DNA from: Tannerellaceae bacterium
GTDB lineage: Bacteria > Bacteroidota > Bacteroidia > Bacteroidales > Tannerellaceae
Assembly (NCBI GenBank): GCA_031276545.1
Contig: JAISMW010000078.1
Location: forward strand, 1 to 7,785
Reading direction: 5' to 3'
DNA length: 7,785 nucleotides
A model generated the notes under the pieces. The model worked only from the letters and a program-made list of their open reading frames with translations, made no database searches and was not told the origin of the DNA. Position numbers and translations under genes: made by a program. This document shows positions 1 to 7,000 of this stretch, in pieces. Positions within the stretch are counted from its first letter, which is position 1; each line of letters starts with the position of its first letter.

Positions 1-110
1 CGGATAATAGCCGCCCGCATCACCTGCCACGCAAAGAACTCCGGACTCCCGCCGGATGAAACATCCTTCCCGTCCTGACGTCCGTACCGTTTCCCGCCTC
101 CTCCCTCCTT
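1..110. other. Left-edge stretch, no gene called
   Basis: GC-rich sequence with no convincing gene. Forward frame 1 is open from the window edge to a TGA at 76-78 (25 codons), so the tail of a plus-strand gene cannot be excluded. A minus-strand frame is also open from about 118 to the left edge, but it has no start codon except one near the edge. Neither peptide is one I recognise. Confidence 0.4.
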
Positions 111-320
111 TTTAGCAAGGAATAATCACGTCATGGTTACTGCTTGCTAAAATTTTGCAAGGAGTAATCACGTCATGGTTACTGCTTGCTAAAATTTAGC
201 AAGGAGTAATCACGTCATGGTTTGAGCTTGCAAAAATTTAGCAAGGAGTAACCACCTCATGGTTTGAGCTTGCTAAAATTTAGCAAGGAGTAATCACGTC
301 ATAGTTTAAGCTTGCTAAAA
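111..320. repeat. Five 42-bp tandem palindromic units
   Basis: Five head-to-tail copies of exactly 42 bp occupy 111-152, 153-194, 195-236, 237-278 and 279-320, with no spacers. Each begins TTTAGCAAGG (second copy TTTTGCAAGG) and ends CTTGCTAAAA (third copy CTTGCAAAAA), so the ends of each unit are inverted repeats. In copies 1 and 2 the arms extend inward (AGTAA or AATAA against TTACT), giving a stem of about 15 bp with a mismatch or two and a loop around TCACGTCATGG. Copies differ at a few bases, mainly in the segment after CATGG. The unit has stops in all six frames, so it is non-coding. The absence of unique spacers rules out a CRISPR array. The function is unknown. Confidence 0.93.
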
Positions 321-356
321 TTTTGATTACTTGTATGGAATAGTCGTCGGACAAAA

Positions 357-489
357 CCGGCAGACGGATCCGGGAGCGGGGAAAATCTCGACAGGCGATG
401 CCGGAACGGATCGCATATACCACATCACCGCCAGGAAAAACAGGCAGATATATCAGGGGGCGGGAAAAAGTTTGCCAGGCGATGCAGGC
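357..489. repeat. Degenerate duplication, 84-bp offset
   Basis: Positions 357-405 align without gaps to 441-489, matching at about 36 of 49 positions by my count. The best-kept blocks are AGGCGATGC (393-401 and 477-485), GGCAGA and GCGGG. The offset of 84 is a multiple of three, and a forward open frame across it (331-585) would repeat an NRQ...GAGK...GDAG pattern 28 residues apart. I do not think that frame is a gene: it lacks a recognisable product and ends in low-quality sequence. Positions 1-60 contain a loosely similar stretch in the opposite orientation, which I could not align convincingly. The rest of 321-631 holds nothing further except a weak promoter candidate. Confidence 0.6.
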
Positions 490-533
490 GAGGCGTGCAA
501 GGAGAGAGTTTGTGCGTATTGTATATCATTTCA

Positions 534-562
534 TTGTCAGTCTAAAAAAAACTATACCTTGC
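534..562 (+). promoter_or_regulatory. Weak Bacteroides promoter candidate
   Basis: A TTG at 534-536 is followed 18 bp later by TACCTTGC (555-562), an imperfect match to the TAnnTTTG element. It would give a leader of roughly 65 nt before the lipoprotein start at 632. Both the imperfect -7 element and the spacing make this tentative. Confidence 0.25.
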
Positions 563-631
563 AGCCGTTTACAGTTTTTTTCTGAAAAACAAAAACAGTT
601 TTATTATTAACAAATCGCTTAAGTAAATCAA

Positions 632-814
632 ATGAAAATGAAAAACATCTTTTATCTTTTTGCCATTGTAGCCTGGACAGCAATTGTCTTCACGGCCTGT
701 ACGGGTGCCGAGCATGCCTTTATGCCGGAAAATATCTCCCTGGCAGAGAAAGGAGAGCCTGCGTATGCTACGTTTACCTTCAAACTAAGAGCCTGTTTAA
801 ATTTTATTCAATAA
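632..814 (+). pseudogene. Lipoprotein gene truncated by IS insertion
   Basis: The reading frame starts MKMKNIFYLFAIVAW and has a charged N-terminus, a hydrophobic stretch and a lipobox-like VFTAC with the acceptor cysteine at residue 23. This is a standard signal peptidase II signal of a Bacteroidetes lipoprotein. After about residue 51 (...ATFTFK) the frame enters the terminal sequence of an IS element at 789 and stops at 812-814, so the last nine or so codons are insertion-derived. The original protein was presumably much longer, and its downstream part is not in the window. The short mature region (AEHAFMPENISLAEKGEPAYATFTFK) could be the start of a fimbrillin-like or other surface lipoprotein, but it is too short to assign. 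A second in-frame ATG at 638 is an equally good start. Confidence 0.65.
789..811. repeat. IS5-family terminal inverted repeat (one end)
   Basis: GAGCCTGTTTAAATTTTATT begins at 789 and runs into the transposase stop codon (804-806, minus strand). The match to the sort of end carried by Bacteroides IS5-family elements is from memory. It is preceded by TAA at 786-788, which would fit a TNA-type target site. No matching inverted copy is found on the other side of the remnant. Confidence 0.55.
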
Positions 815-1020
815 TAATCTTAATGGATGCTATTTTGACCATTTCCTCCGCCGAATCAAATGTTGTTTCATAGTTTCGACACAGTCTCCTGTAGTTGTCA
901 AATCGGGAGAAAGTCCTCTCTGCAATCCATCGTTTATGTATAGGCCGAAAGCCTTGTTCTTTAAAATAGAAAATTTTCTTCCCTGCACAGGTAATTTTTT
1001 TTTCATGGGAAGAGGCAATA
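804..1020 (-). pseudogene. IS5-family transposase, C-terminal remnant
   Basis: On the minus strand the frame ending at 804 encodes FRPIHKRWIAERTFSRFDNYRRLCRNYE followed by about 20 residues ending in IKIIIE. The RWIAERTFxxFxxxRRLxxxYE pattern is the C-terminal block around the last catalytic acid of DDE transposases of the IS5 family; the glutamate in WIAER is the likely catalytic residue. Only about 60-70 residues of a protein that is normally 250 or more remain, so the element is dead. The frame stays open further upstream (to 1661), but that part is antisense to trmB and is not transposase. The exact inner breakpoint lies somewhere between about 985 and 1060; the 1020 limit is my estimate. 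Confidence 0.7.
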
Positions 1021-1088
1021 CGAAGATAGGCGTCTAAAGGATGCCGGCAAGGTATCTGCGGGAAGAAGAGGCGGCCAACAATTATAGC

Positions 1089-1096
1089 TATATTTG
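1089..1096 (+). promoter_or_regulatory. -7 element of trmB promoter
   Basis: TATATTTG matches the Bacteroides -7 consensus TAnnTTTG exactly and is followed by CGCC and then the trmB ATG at 1101. No TTG-type -33 element is visible 19-21 bp upstream. If this element is used, transcription would begin at or within a base or two of the start codon, giving a leaderless or nearly leaderless trmB-mrp message. Confidence 0.5.
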
Positions 1097-1100
1097 CGCC

Positions 1101-1859
1101 ATGGGAAAAAACAAGTTGGCAAAATTTGAAATGATGGCGGCGTATCCGCATGTGTTTCAATATTCCTTCGACAAACTGCAGGAAGAGGGGTTTGCGCTGA
1201 AGGGACACTGGAACGAAGGCTTTTTCAACAATACTCATCCGGTTGTACTGGAACTGGGATGCGGGAAAGGGGAATATACGGTAGGTTTGGGGCGCCTGTT
1301 TCCGGACACGAATTTTATCGGTGTGGATATCAAGGGCGCCCGTATGTGGAGCGGCGCCAGGGAATCGCTGGAGGCGGGCATGACGAATGTGGCTTTTCTC
1401 CGTACCCGTATCGAACTGCTCCCCTCCTTTTTCGCTCCCGGAGAGGTGAGCGAGATATGGATTACCTTCCCCGACCCGCAGATGAAGAAGCCTAACAAAC
1501 GCCTCACCTCTGCGTTCTTCCTGCACCTCTACCGGCAGGTATTGCAGGCCGGCGGGCTGATTCACCTGAAGACCGACAGCCGGTTTCTGTATACCTACAC
1601 CGCCGCATTGGTGCAGGCCAACGGCTTGCCGATCCGGCTTTGTACCGACGACTTGTATCATTCCCGTCCGGGAGACGATCTCCCGGCTATCCGGACTTAT
1701 TACGAGCAGCAGTGGCTCGAACGGGGCATGACGATTAAATACCTCTGTTTCGTCTGCGAAGAAAGAGAGACGTATGCAGAACCCGATATTGAAATAGAAC
1801 AGGATTCCTACCGCAGTTTCGGTCGCAGCAAACGAAGCGCTTCGGTATCCGGCAAATAA
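1101..1859 (+). CDS. trmB: tRNA (guanine-N7-)-methyltransferase
   Basis: This is a 252-residue class I SAM-dependent methyltransferase that forms m7G at position 46 of the tRNA variable loop in the cytoplasm. The SAM-binding motif [10 protein letters not shown] is at residues 51-60 and the second-strand acidic motif VDIKGARMW at 75-83. The family signature [13 protein letters not shown] is at 122-134, corresponding to the FPDPWxKxRHxKRR block of other TrmB proteins, and LKTDSRF follows at 156-162. The C-terminal [11 protein letters not shown] segment is typical of the Bacteroides form. The frame is open from an upstream ATG at 1041, but homologues begin MGKNKL, which places the start at 1101; the extra 20 codons would include sequence next to the IS remnant. 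It lies 12 bp ahead of mrp on the same strand, so the two are probably cotranscribed. Confidence 0.95.
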   Translation: MGKNKLAKFEMMAAYPHVFQYSFDKLQEEGFALKGHWNEGFFNNTHPVVLELGCGKGEYTVGLGRLFPDTNFIGVDIKGARMWSGARESLEAGMTNVAFLRTRIELLPSFFAPGEVSEIWITFPDPQMKKPNKRLTSAFFLHLYRQVLQAGGLIHLKTDSRFLYTYTAALVQANGLPIRLCTDDLYHSRPGDDLPAIRTYYEQQWLERGMTIKYLCFVCEERETYAEPDIEIEQDSYRSFGRSKRSASVSGK

Positions 1860-1871
1860 TACATTCTATAA

Positions 1872-2978
1872 ATGACAGTTTATCCTCAACTTATTCTCGA
1901 CGCGCTGGCCAAAGTGCGTTATCCGGGGACAGGCAAAGACCTGGTCTCGGCGGGTATGGTGGAAGACAATATCCGCATTGAAGGCAAGAAAGTGAGCTTC
2001 TCGCTCCTGTTTGATAAACCCAACGACCCCTTTATCAAGTCGGTGGTCAAGGCGGCCGAAACGGCCATCCTGACGTATGCCGGCAAAGACATCGACATCA
2101 GGGGACGCATCACGGTGACGACACGCCCCCCGGCGCAGCCCGAACCGGAGAGGCTGCTGCCCGGAGTGAAGCATATCCTTGCCGTTTCGTCGGGCAAGGG
2201 AGGGGTAGGCAAAAGTACGGTGGCGGCCAACCTGGCCGTGGCGCTGTCTGGGCTGGGCTACCGGACAGGACTGCTCGACGCCGATATCTTCGGCCCCTCG
2301 CAGCCCAGGATGTTTCGGCAGGAAGATGTACGTCCGCGCATGATCTCCATCGAAGGGCGCGACCGGATAGAGCCGGCGGAACGCTACGGCGTGAAGCTGC
2401 TTTCCATCGGATTTTTCGTCAACAAGGATGAGGCCGTCCTCTGGCGGGGTGCGATGGCCTGCAATGCCCTGAAGCAACTGATTGGCGACGCGCACTGGGG
2501 CGAGCTGGATTATTTCCTGATAGACCTGCCGCCGGGTACAAGCGATATACACCTCACACTGGTGCAAACGCTGGCGCTGACGGGCGCCATCGTAGTGACC
2601 ACCCCGCAGGAAGTAGCCCTTGCCGATGCCCGCAAAGGCATCCGGATGTTCACCGGCCATAAAGTGAATGTCCCCATCTTGGGACTGATAGAGAATATGG
2701 CGTGGTTTACTCCGGCGGAACTTCCCGACCACAAATATTATATCTTTGGTAAAGACGGTGGGAAACAGCTCGCGGAAGAGCTGGGCATCCCCCTGCTGGG
2801 ACAGATACCCCTTGTGCAGCGTATCCGCGAAGGAGGCGACGAGGGCGCTCCCGTGGCGCTTCAGACAGAGAGCCTGACGGGTTCCGCCTTTCTGGAGCTG
2901 GCGAAAAATGTAACGGAGCAAGTGAGGCTGCGCAACGAACAGTTCCCGCCTACGAAGCGGGTTGCCCTGACTAAATAG
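1872..2978 (+). CDS. mrp: Mrp/ApbC family Fe-S carrier ATPase
   Basis: This 368-residue cytosolic protein of the Mrp/NBP35 family is expected to bind and deliver Fe-S clusters to apoproteins. Residues 1 to about 85 form a DUF59 (MIP18-like) domain. The ATPase domain follows, with the deviant Walker A GKGGVGKST at 108-116, the switch motif LDADIFGPSQP at 135-145, and the Walker B-like DLPPGTSD at 218-225. The CxxC that binds the bridging cluster in many Mrp proteins would be expected in the ENMAWFTPAELPDHKYYIFG stretch (274-293) and is absent. From memory the Bacteroidetes form normally lacks it, so this is probably a lineage trait and not damage. The protein is complete and typical in length. 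It follows trmB by 12 bp with no separate promoter seen, and it ends just before a large palindrome shared with the convergent downstream gene. Confidence 0.94.
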   Translation: MTVYPQLILDALAKVRYPGTGKDLVSAGMVEDNIRIEGKKVSFSLLFDKPNDPFIKSVVKAAETAILTYAGKDIDIRGRITVTTRPPAQPEPERLLPGVKHILAVSSGKGGVGKSTVAANLAVALSGLGYRTGLLDADIFGPSQPRMFRQEDVRPRMISIEGRDRIEPAERYGVKLLSIGFFVNKDEAVLWRGAMACNALKQLIGDAHWGELDYFLIDLPPGTSDIHLTLVQTLALTGAIVVTTPQEVALADARKGIRMFTGHKVNVPILGLIENMAWFTPAELPDHKYYIFGKDGGKQLAEELGIPLLGQIPLVQRIREGGDEGAPVALQTESLTGSAFLELAKNVTEQVRLRNEQFPPTKRVALTK

Positions 2979-2990
2979 TCATCCCCCCCT

Positions 2991-3113
2991 GGAGAACCTC
3001 TAAAAACCCCAAAATCAAGGCTTGCGACAGAGGCAAAAGCGGAGTTTACTTTAGTAAATGAGCATTTTGCCGACGGAGCGTAACGCCGAGTTTGGGGTTT
3101 TCAGAGGTTCTCC
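2991..3113. repeat. 123-bp palindromic element between convergent genes
   Basis: The outer arms GGAGAACCTCTAAAAACCCC (from 2991) and the complement of the sequence ending at 3113 match at about 24 of 26 positions. The centre TTTACTTTAGTAAA (3045-3058) is a perfect short palindrome, and the GGCAAAA/TTTTGCC pair near 3032 and 3065 adds an inner stem. The whole element is symmetric about 3051-3052, so the RNA from either strand would form one long imperfect hairpin. It starts 12 bp after the mrp stop and ends 1 bp before the formimidoyltransferase stop. It may serve as a bidirectional terminator, or be a dispersed MITE/REP-like repeat, or both. No long T-tract follows either end. Confidence 0.85.
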
Positions 3114-3114
3114 T

Positions 3115-4008
3115 CTATTCCATCAGATGCGTTTCCAGCACCTGCCGTGCGGAGAAGTGTTCCAGTTGCAGGTAGTAGGCGGCGGTATCGGCCAGCGCGT
3201 CCATCGGTACCAGCCCGATGATTTCGCTTCCCGTCACCGGTACTCCGTAGCGCCGGGCTTCCATCCTCACCAGTTCGAAAGCCCGGTAGAGTGCGGTGTG
3301 CGTATAATCGGTCAGATTCATCGACACCTGCACGATGCCGCGCTCCTTGAGTTCTACACCCATTGCTTTGCAGTAGCGGAGTCCCCCTCCGGAATGGCGT
3401 ACTTTCCCGGCGATCTGCTTCGCGACGGCCAGGTTGTCGGTTCCCAGATTTACGTTGTAGGCGATTAGGGGTGTCCGGGCGCCGATGGCTACCGCACCGG
3501 CAGTGGGGTGCTTCCGGCACGGCCCGCAGTCGGGAATCCATTCCGGCGCACGGAGTTTTTCATCCAGTCCCTCAAATTCACCTCTGCGTACATCGGCCAG
3601 ATTTTCGCGGTGGGGCGCCGATGCCGACTGTTCGTAAAAGAATACCGGCACTCCGTATTGCCGCGCCACCGCCTCGCCGACTTCTTTCGAGAGTGCGACG
3701 GCCTCCGCCATGGAGCATCCCCGGATGGGGATGAAGGGGACTACGTCGGCGGCTCCCATGCGGGGATGCTGTCCGGTGTGCCGGTTCAGGTCTATCAGCC
3801 TGACGGCTTCCCCGATGGCTTCCAGTACGGCGGCTTTCAGGGGTTCGGGTTCGCCGGTGGCGGTCACTACCATCCGGTTGTGGTCGGCATCGCTGCTGTA
3901 ATCCAGCAGTCTGACGCCTTTCTTTGCGCGGAAGGCTCCGGCTATTTTTTCTATTTTTTCCCCGTCTCGTCCTTCACTGAAGTTGGGGACACATTCCATG
4001 AGTATCAT
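3115..4008 (-). CDS. ftcD: Glutamate formimidoyltransferase
   Basis: The 297-residue cytosolic enzyme (EC 2.1.2.5) moves the formimino group of N-formimino-L-glutamate, the product of histidine degradation, to tetrahydrofolate. It begins MILMECVPNFSEGRD, matching the conserved ECVPNFSEG start of the family. The DADHNR motif is at 40-45. RHTGQHPRMGA at 76-86 carries His81, which aligns with the catalytic His82 of pig FTCD. GARTPLIAYNVNL at 176-188 belongs to the C-terminal formiminotransferase subdomain. The cyclodeaminase domain of the bifunctional mammalian protein is absent, as is usual in bacteria. An in-frame ATG at 4053 exists, but it lies inside a terminator hairpin, so 4008 is preferred; ATG at 3999 is a shorter option. 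No other hut genes are in the window. The gene is downstream of secDF on the same strand but separated from it by a terminator. Confidence 0.93.
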   Translation of the reverse strand: MILMECVPNFSEGRDGEKIEKIAGAFRAKKGVRLLDYSSDADHNRMVVTATGEPEPLKAAVLEAIGEAVRLIDLNRHTGQHPRMGAADVVPFIPIRGCSMAEAVALSKEVGEAVARQYGVPVFFYEQSASAPHRENLADVRRGEFEGLDEKLRAPEWIPDCGPCRKHPTAGAVAIGARTPLIAYNVNLGTDNLAVAKQIAGKVRHSGGGLRYCKAMGVELKERGIVQVSMNLTDYTHTALYRAFELVRMEARRYGVPVTGSEIIGLVPMDALADTAAYYLQLEHFSARQVLETHLME

Positions 4009-4020
4009 ATAGGATGGTGT

Positions 4021-4059
4021 AAAAAAAAGTTTGCCCCCGGAGAAAGGGAGCAAACTTTT
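4021..4059 (-). terminator. Intrinsic terminator after secDF
   Basis: On the minus strand AAAAGTTTGC (4059-4050) pairs perfectly with GCAAACTTTT (4034-4025). The stem continues with CCC/GGG around a short loop and is followed by a run of eight T residues (4028-4021). It begins about 20 bp after the secDF stop. The T-run ends only 12 bp before the preferred start codon of the formimidoyltransferase gene, so it may double as an attenuator for that gene. Confidence 0.88.
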
Positions 4060-4080
4060 ATATTGAAACTTTCCAAAAAC

Positions 4081-7000
4081 TTATTTCCCGGCCGCTGCAG
4101 CATTCTTTTTGCTGATTTTGCGCTTCTGTATTTCGTATGCAATAGGAGTTGCCACGAACAGCGTAGAATAGGTACCTAAAACCACCCCGAGCAGGATAGC
4201 GAAGGTGAAGCTGCGAATGGTGCTGCCTCCCAGAAGGAAAATACAAATCACCACCAGCAGGGTAGAGAACGAGGTGCTGAACGTACGGGACAGAGTAGAG
4301 TTCAGCGCGTCGTTGATCACCTGGTAACGGTCGCGCTTCGGATACAGTCCGATGGTTTCGCGGATACGGTCGAAGACTACCACCGTATCGTTGATGGAAT
4401 ACCCGATAATCGTCAGTACGGCTGCGATGAAGGTCTGGTCTATCTCCATCGAGAAAGGCATCAGTTTCCACAGCAGCGAGTAGAAGGCAATGATACACAG
4501 GGTAACCGCCAATACCGACACAAACGTCCCGACAGAGAAGGCAACATCTCTGAATCGGAGCAGGATGTAGAGCGCCATACAGATCATGGCGAAGAACACC
4601 GCCAAGTACGCACTGTTTCTAATATCGTCGGCCATGCTGGGGCCTACTTTCTGCGAGCTTTGTATGTACTGCTCCGTGAATTGCTCCAGGGTGGTGCCTT
4701 CCTTCAGCAAAGGAGTAAGCCCTTCGTACAATTTTGCATTTATTTCGCTGTCGACGGTGGGATTTGCATCCTCTATTTTGTAGTTGGTAGAAATACGTAC
4801 CTGTTCGGCTTTGCCGATGGTGATGACGCTCACGGAGCCCGACAGATGCTCGTTGAGCAGTGCGCGTACTTCTTCCGTATTCACCGGCTGTTCAAAACGT
4901 ACTACATAGTTTCGCCCTCCGGTAAAGTCGATACCGTTGTTCAATCCTATCGTATAGAGGGACACAATGCCCAGCAAAATGATCCCTACCGGTATCATAT
5001 AGCCGATTTTCCGCATGCCCAGGAAGTTTATCTTCGGATCCAGCAGGAAGTTTTTGGTGAGGGAGGTGGTGAACGTCAGATTCTTTATTTTGTCTCTTGC
5101 CAGCAGCGCTTCGTAGACAATACGGGTCAGGAAGACAGCCGTAAGGAAGGAAGCAAACAAACCGATAATCATGGTAGTGGCAAATCCGCGGATGGGGCCT
5201 GTCCCGAAGTAGAACAGCACGATGCCGGTAATGATAGAGGTCAGGTTCGAGTCGAAGATAGCCGAGAAGGCATTGCTGTATCCGTCGGAAATGGCTTTGG
5301 CCAGTCCTTTCCCGCCCCGGAGTTCCTCTTTGGTACGTTCGTAGATGAGCACGTTGGCGTCGATGGCCATTGCCAGCGTCAGCACCATACCGGCAATACC
5401 CGGCAGGGTGAGCACGGCCTGAAACGAGGCCAGAACACCCATCGTAAAGAAGATGTTGACTACCAAAGCGCTGTTGGCAATCATACCCGGAATAAAGCCG
5501 TAGAACACGCACATATAGGCCATCAGTACCAGCAGGGCGATGATGAAGGAGATGACCCCCGCATTGATGGCTTCCTGCCCCAGTGAAGGTCCTACCACGT
5601 CTTCCTGCACAATATTGATGGAGGCGGCCATCTTACCCGACTTCAGCACATTGGCCAAGTCTTTCGCTTCTTCGGGCGTGAAGTCTCCGGTGATTTGCGA
5701 GCGTCCGCCGGTGATTTCATCATTCACACGGGGAGCGGAATACACCAGGTCGTCCAGTATGATGGCGATAGACTTCCCGATGTTGTCTTTCGTCAGCCTT
5801 GCCCAGGCCTTGGCGCCCTCGGCGTTCATCGTCATGGACACTTCCTGTTCGCCCTGGCGTCCTACCTGCTGCTGGGCGAAGTCGGACGTGGCGTCGGTCA
5901 CGACGTCGCCACCCAGAGCCGGCGTACCGTCGCGGTTGGACTTGATGGCATAGAGCTGATAATACTGTTCGTCGTCGCTCATGGCCTTCACGCTCCATTT
6001 AAAGGTAAGGTACCGGGGCAGAAGGTCTTTCACCTGCTTCCGGTTGAGAAGCTCTTCCACTTTGGCCATATCCGATACATGCGCATAGCCTACCACGGGG
6101 CCGGGCACAATCTGGCCGTTATAGTTGTTCACATTCAGAATGGCAAACAAAGGATGCAGTCGGGCAAATTCTTCCATCGACTGTGCCTGCTGAGCGTCGC
6201 CGGCATCCGGCGTAAGCTGGGCCAGCAGGGAATCGGCTTCGTTTTCCGGCGAGGCTGCCTCCGCTTCGGGATTCGCATCCTGTTCCGTCGGCTGAGCTTC
6301 GGCAGAAGGTTCGATGGCTGTGCTGTCGGCCTCTTCCGCAGCTTGGGAGCTTTGGAGGGTAGCCAGCAGATTGTCGGCCGCCACTAAGGACTGGTAAATA
6401 TCCGTCAGGTCGAATGTTTCCCAAAATTCCAGGTTGGCGCTTCCCTGAAGCAGTTTCCTGACCCGTTCGGGTTCCTTCACGCCGGGGAGTTCCACCAGAA
6501 TGCGTCCGGTTGTTTCCAGCCGCTGGATATTGGGAGATACCACGCCGAAGCGGTCGATACGCGTACGCAGTACATTGAAGGAGTTGTCGATAGCGCTCTT
6601 CAATTCGTCCTTCAGCACGGAAATAACCTGCGCATCCGAACTTTGAGGCGTTATCTTCTCTCTCAGTTCGAAGGTGCTGAAAATGGCCGACAGGCGTGCG
6701 CCGGAATCCAGCTTTTTATACTCTTCGGAGAACAGGTCGATAAAATCGCTCTGACTGGTCGCCTGGCGTGCATAGGCGGATTCCAGCGCCTTGTTGAAGT
6801 TTTCATCCCGGTTATTATTCGAAAGCGAACGGATGACGTCGGCCACGTTCAGTTCAAGGACTACGTTCATTCCTCCCTTCAGGTCAAGCCCTAAAGTGAC
6901 TTCCATTTCACGGCATTCCTTCAACGAGTAGCCGGGCCAGAACGACAGCCCCGGCCAAACTTTTTTAGTAGCTAAAGAGTCTAAATAGGCACTCTCTTTT

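Noticed and set aside
111..320. CRISPR-like repeat array
   Set aside because: The units abut with no unique spacers between them, and no cas gene is in the window.
331..610. Two overlapping forward frames of 84 and 70 codons
   Set aside because: No recognisable product, no ribosome-binding or promoter support, and the repeated peptide pattern is explained by the DNA duplication.
1021..1661. Upstream part of a 285-codon minus-strand frame
   Set aside because: It is antisense to trmB; only the C-terminal part below about 1020 resembles a transposase.
1866..2921. 351-codon minus-strand frame opposite mrp
   Set aside because: Antisense shadow of a clearly recognised gene; its translation shows no family resemblance.
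3363..4179. Forward frames opposite ftcD
   Set aside because: Shadows of the formimidoyltransferase gene, arginine- and proline-rich with no motif.
4660..6387. Forward frames of up to 308 codons opposite secDF
   Set aside because: Rich in Gln, His and Gly as expected for antisense of a membrane-protein gene; secDF motifs are unambiguous on the other strand.
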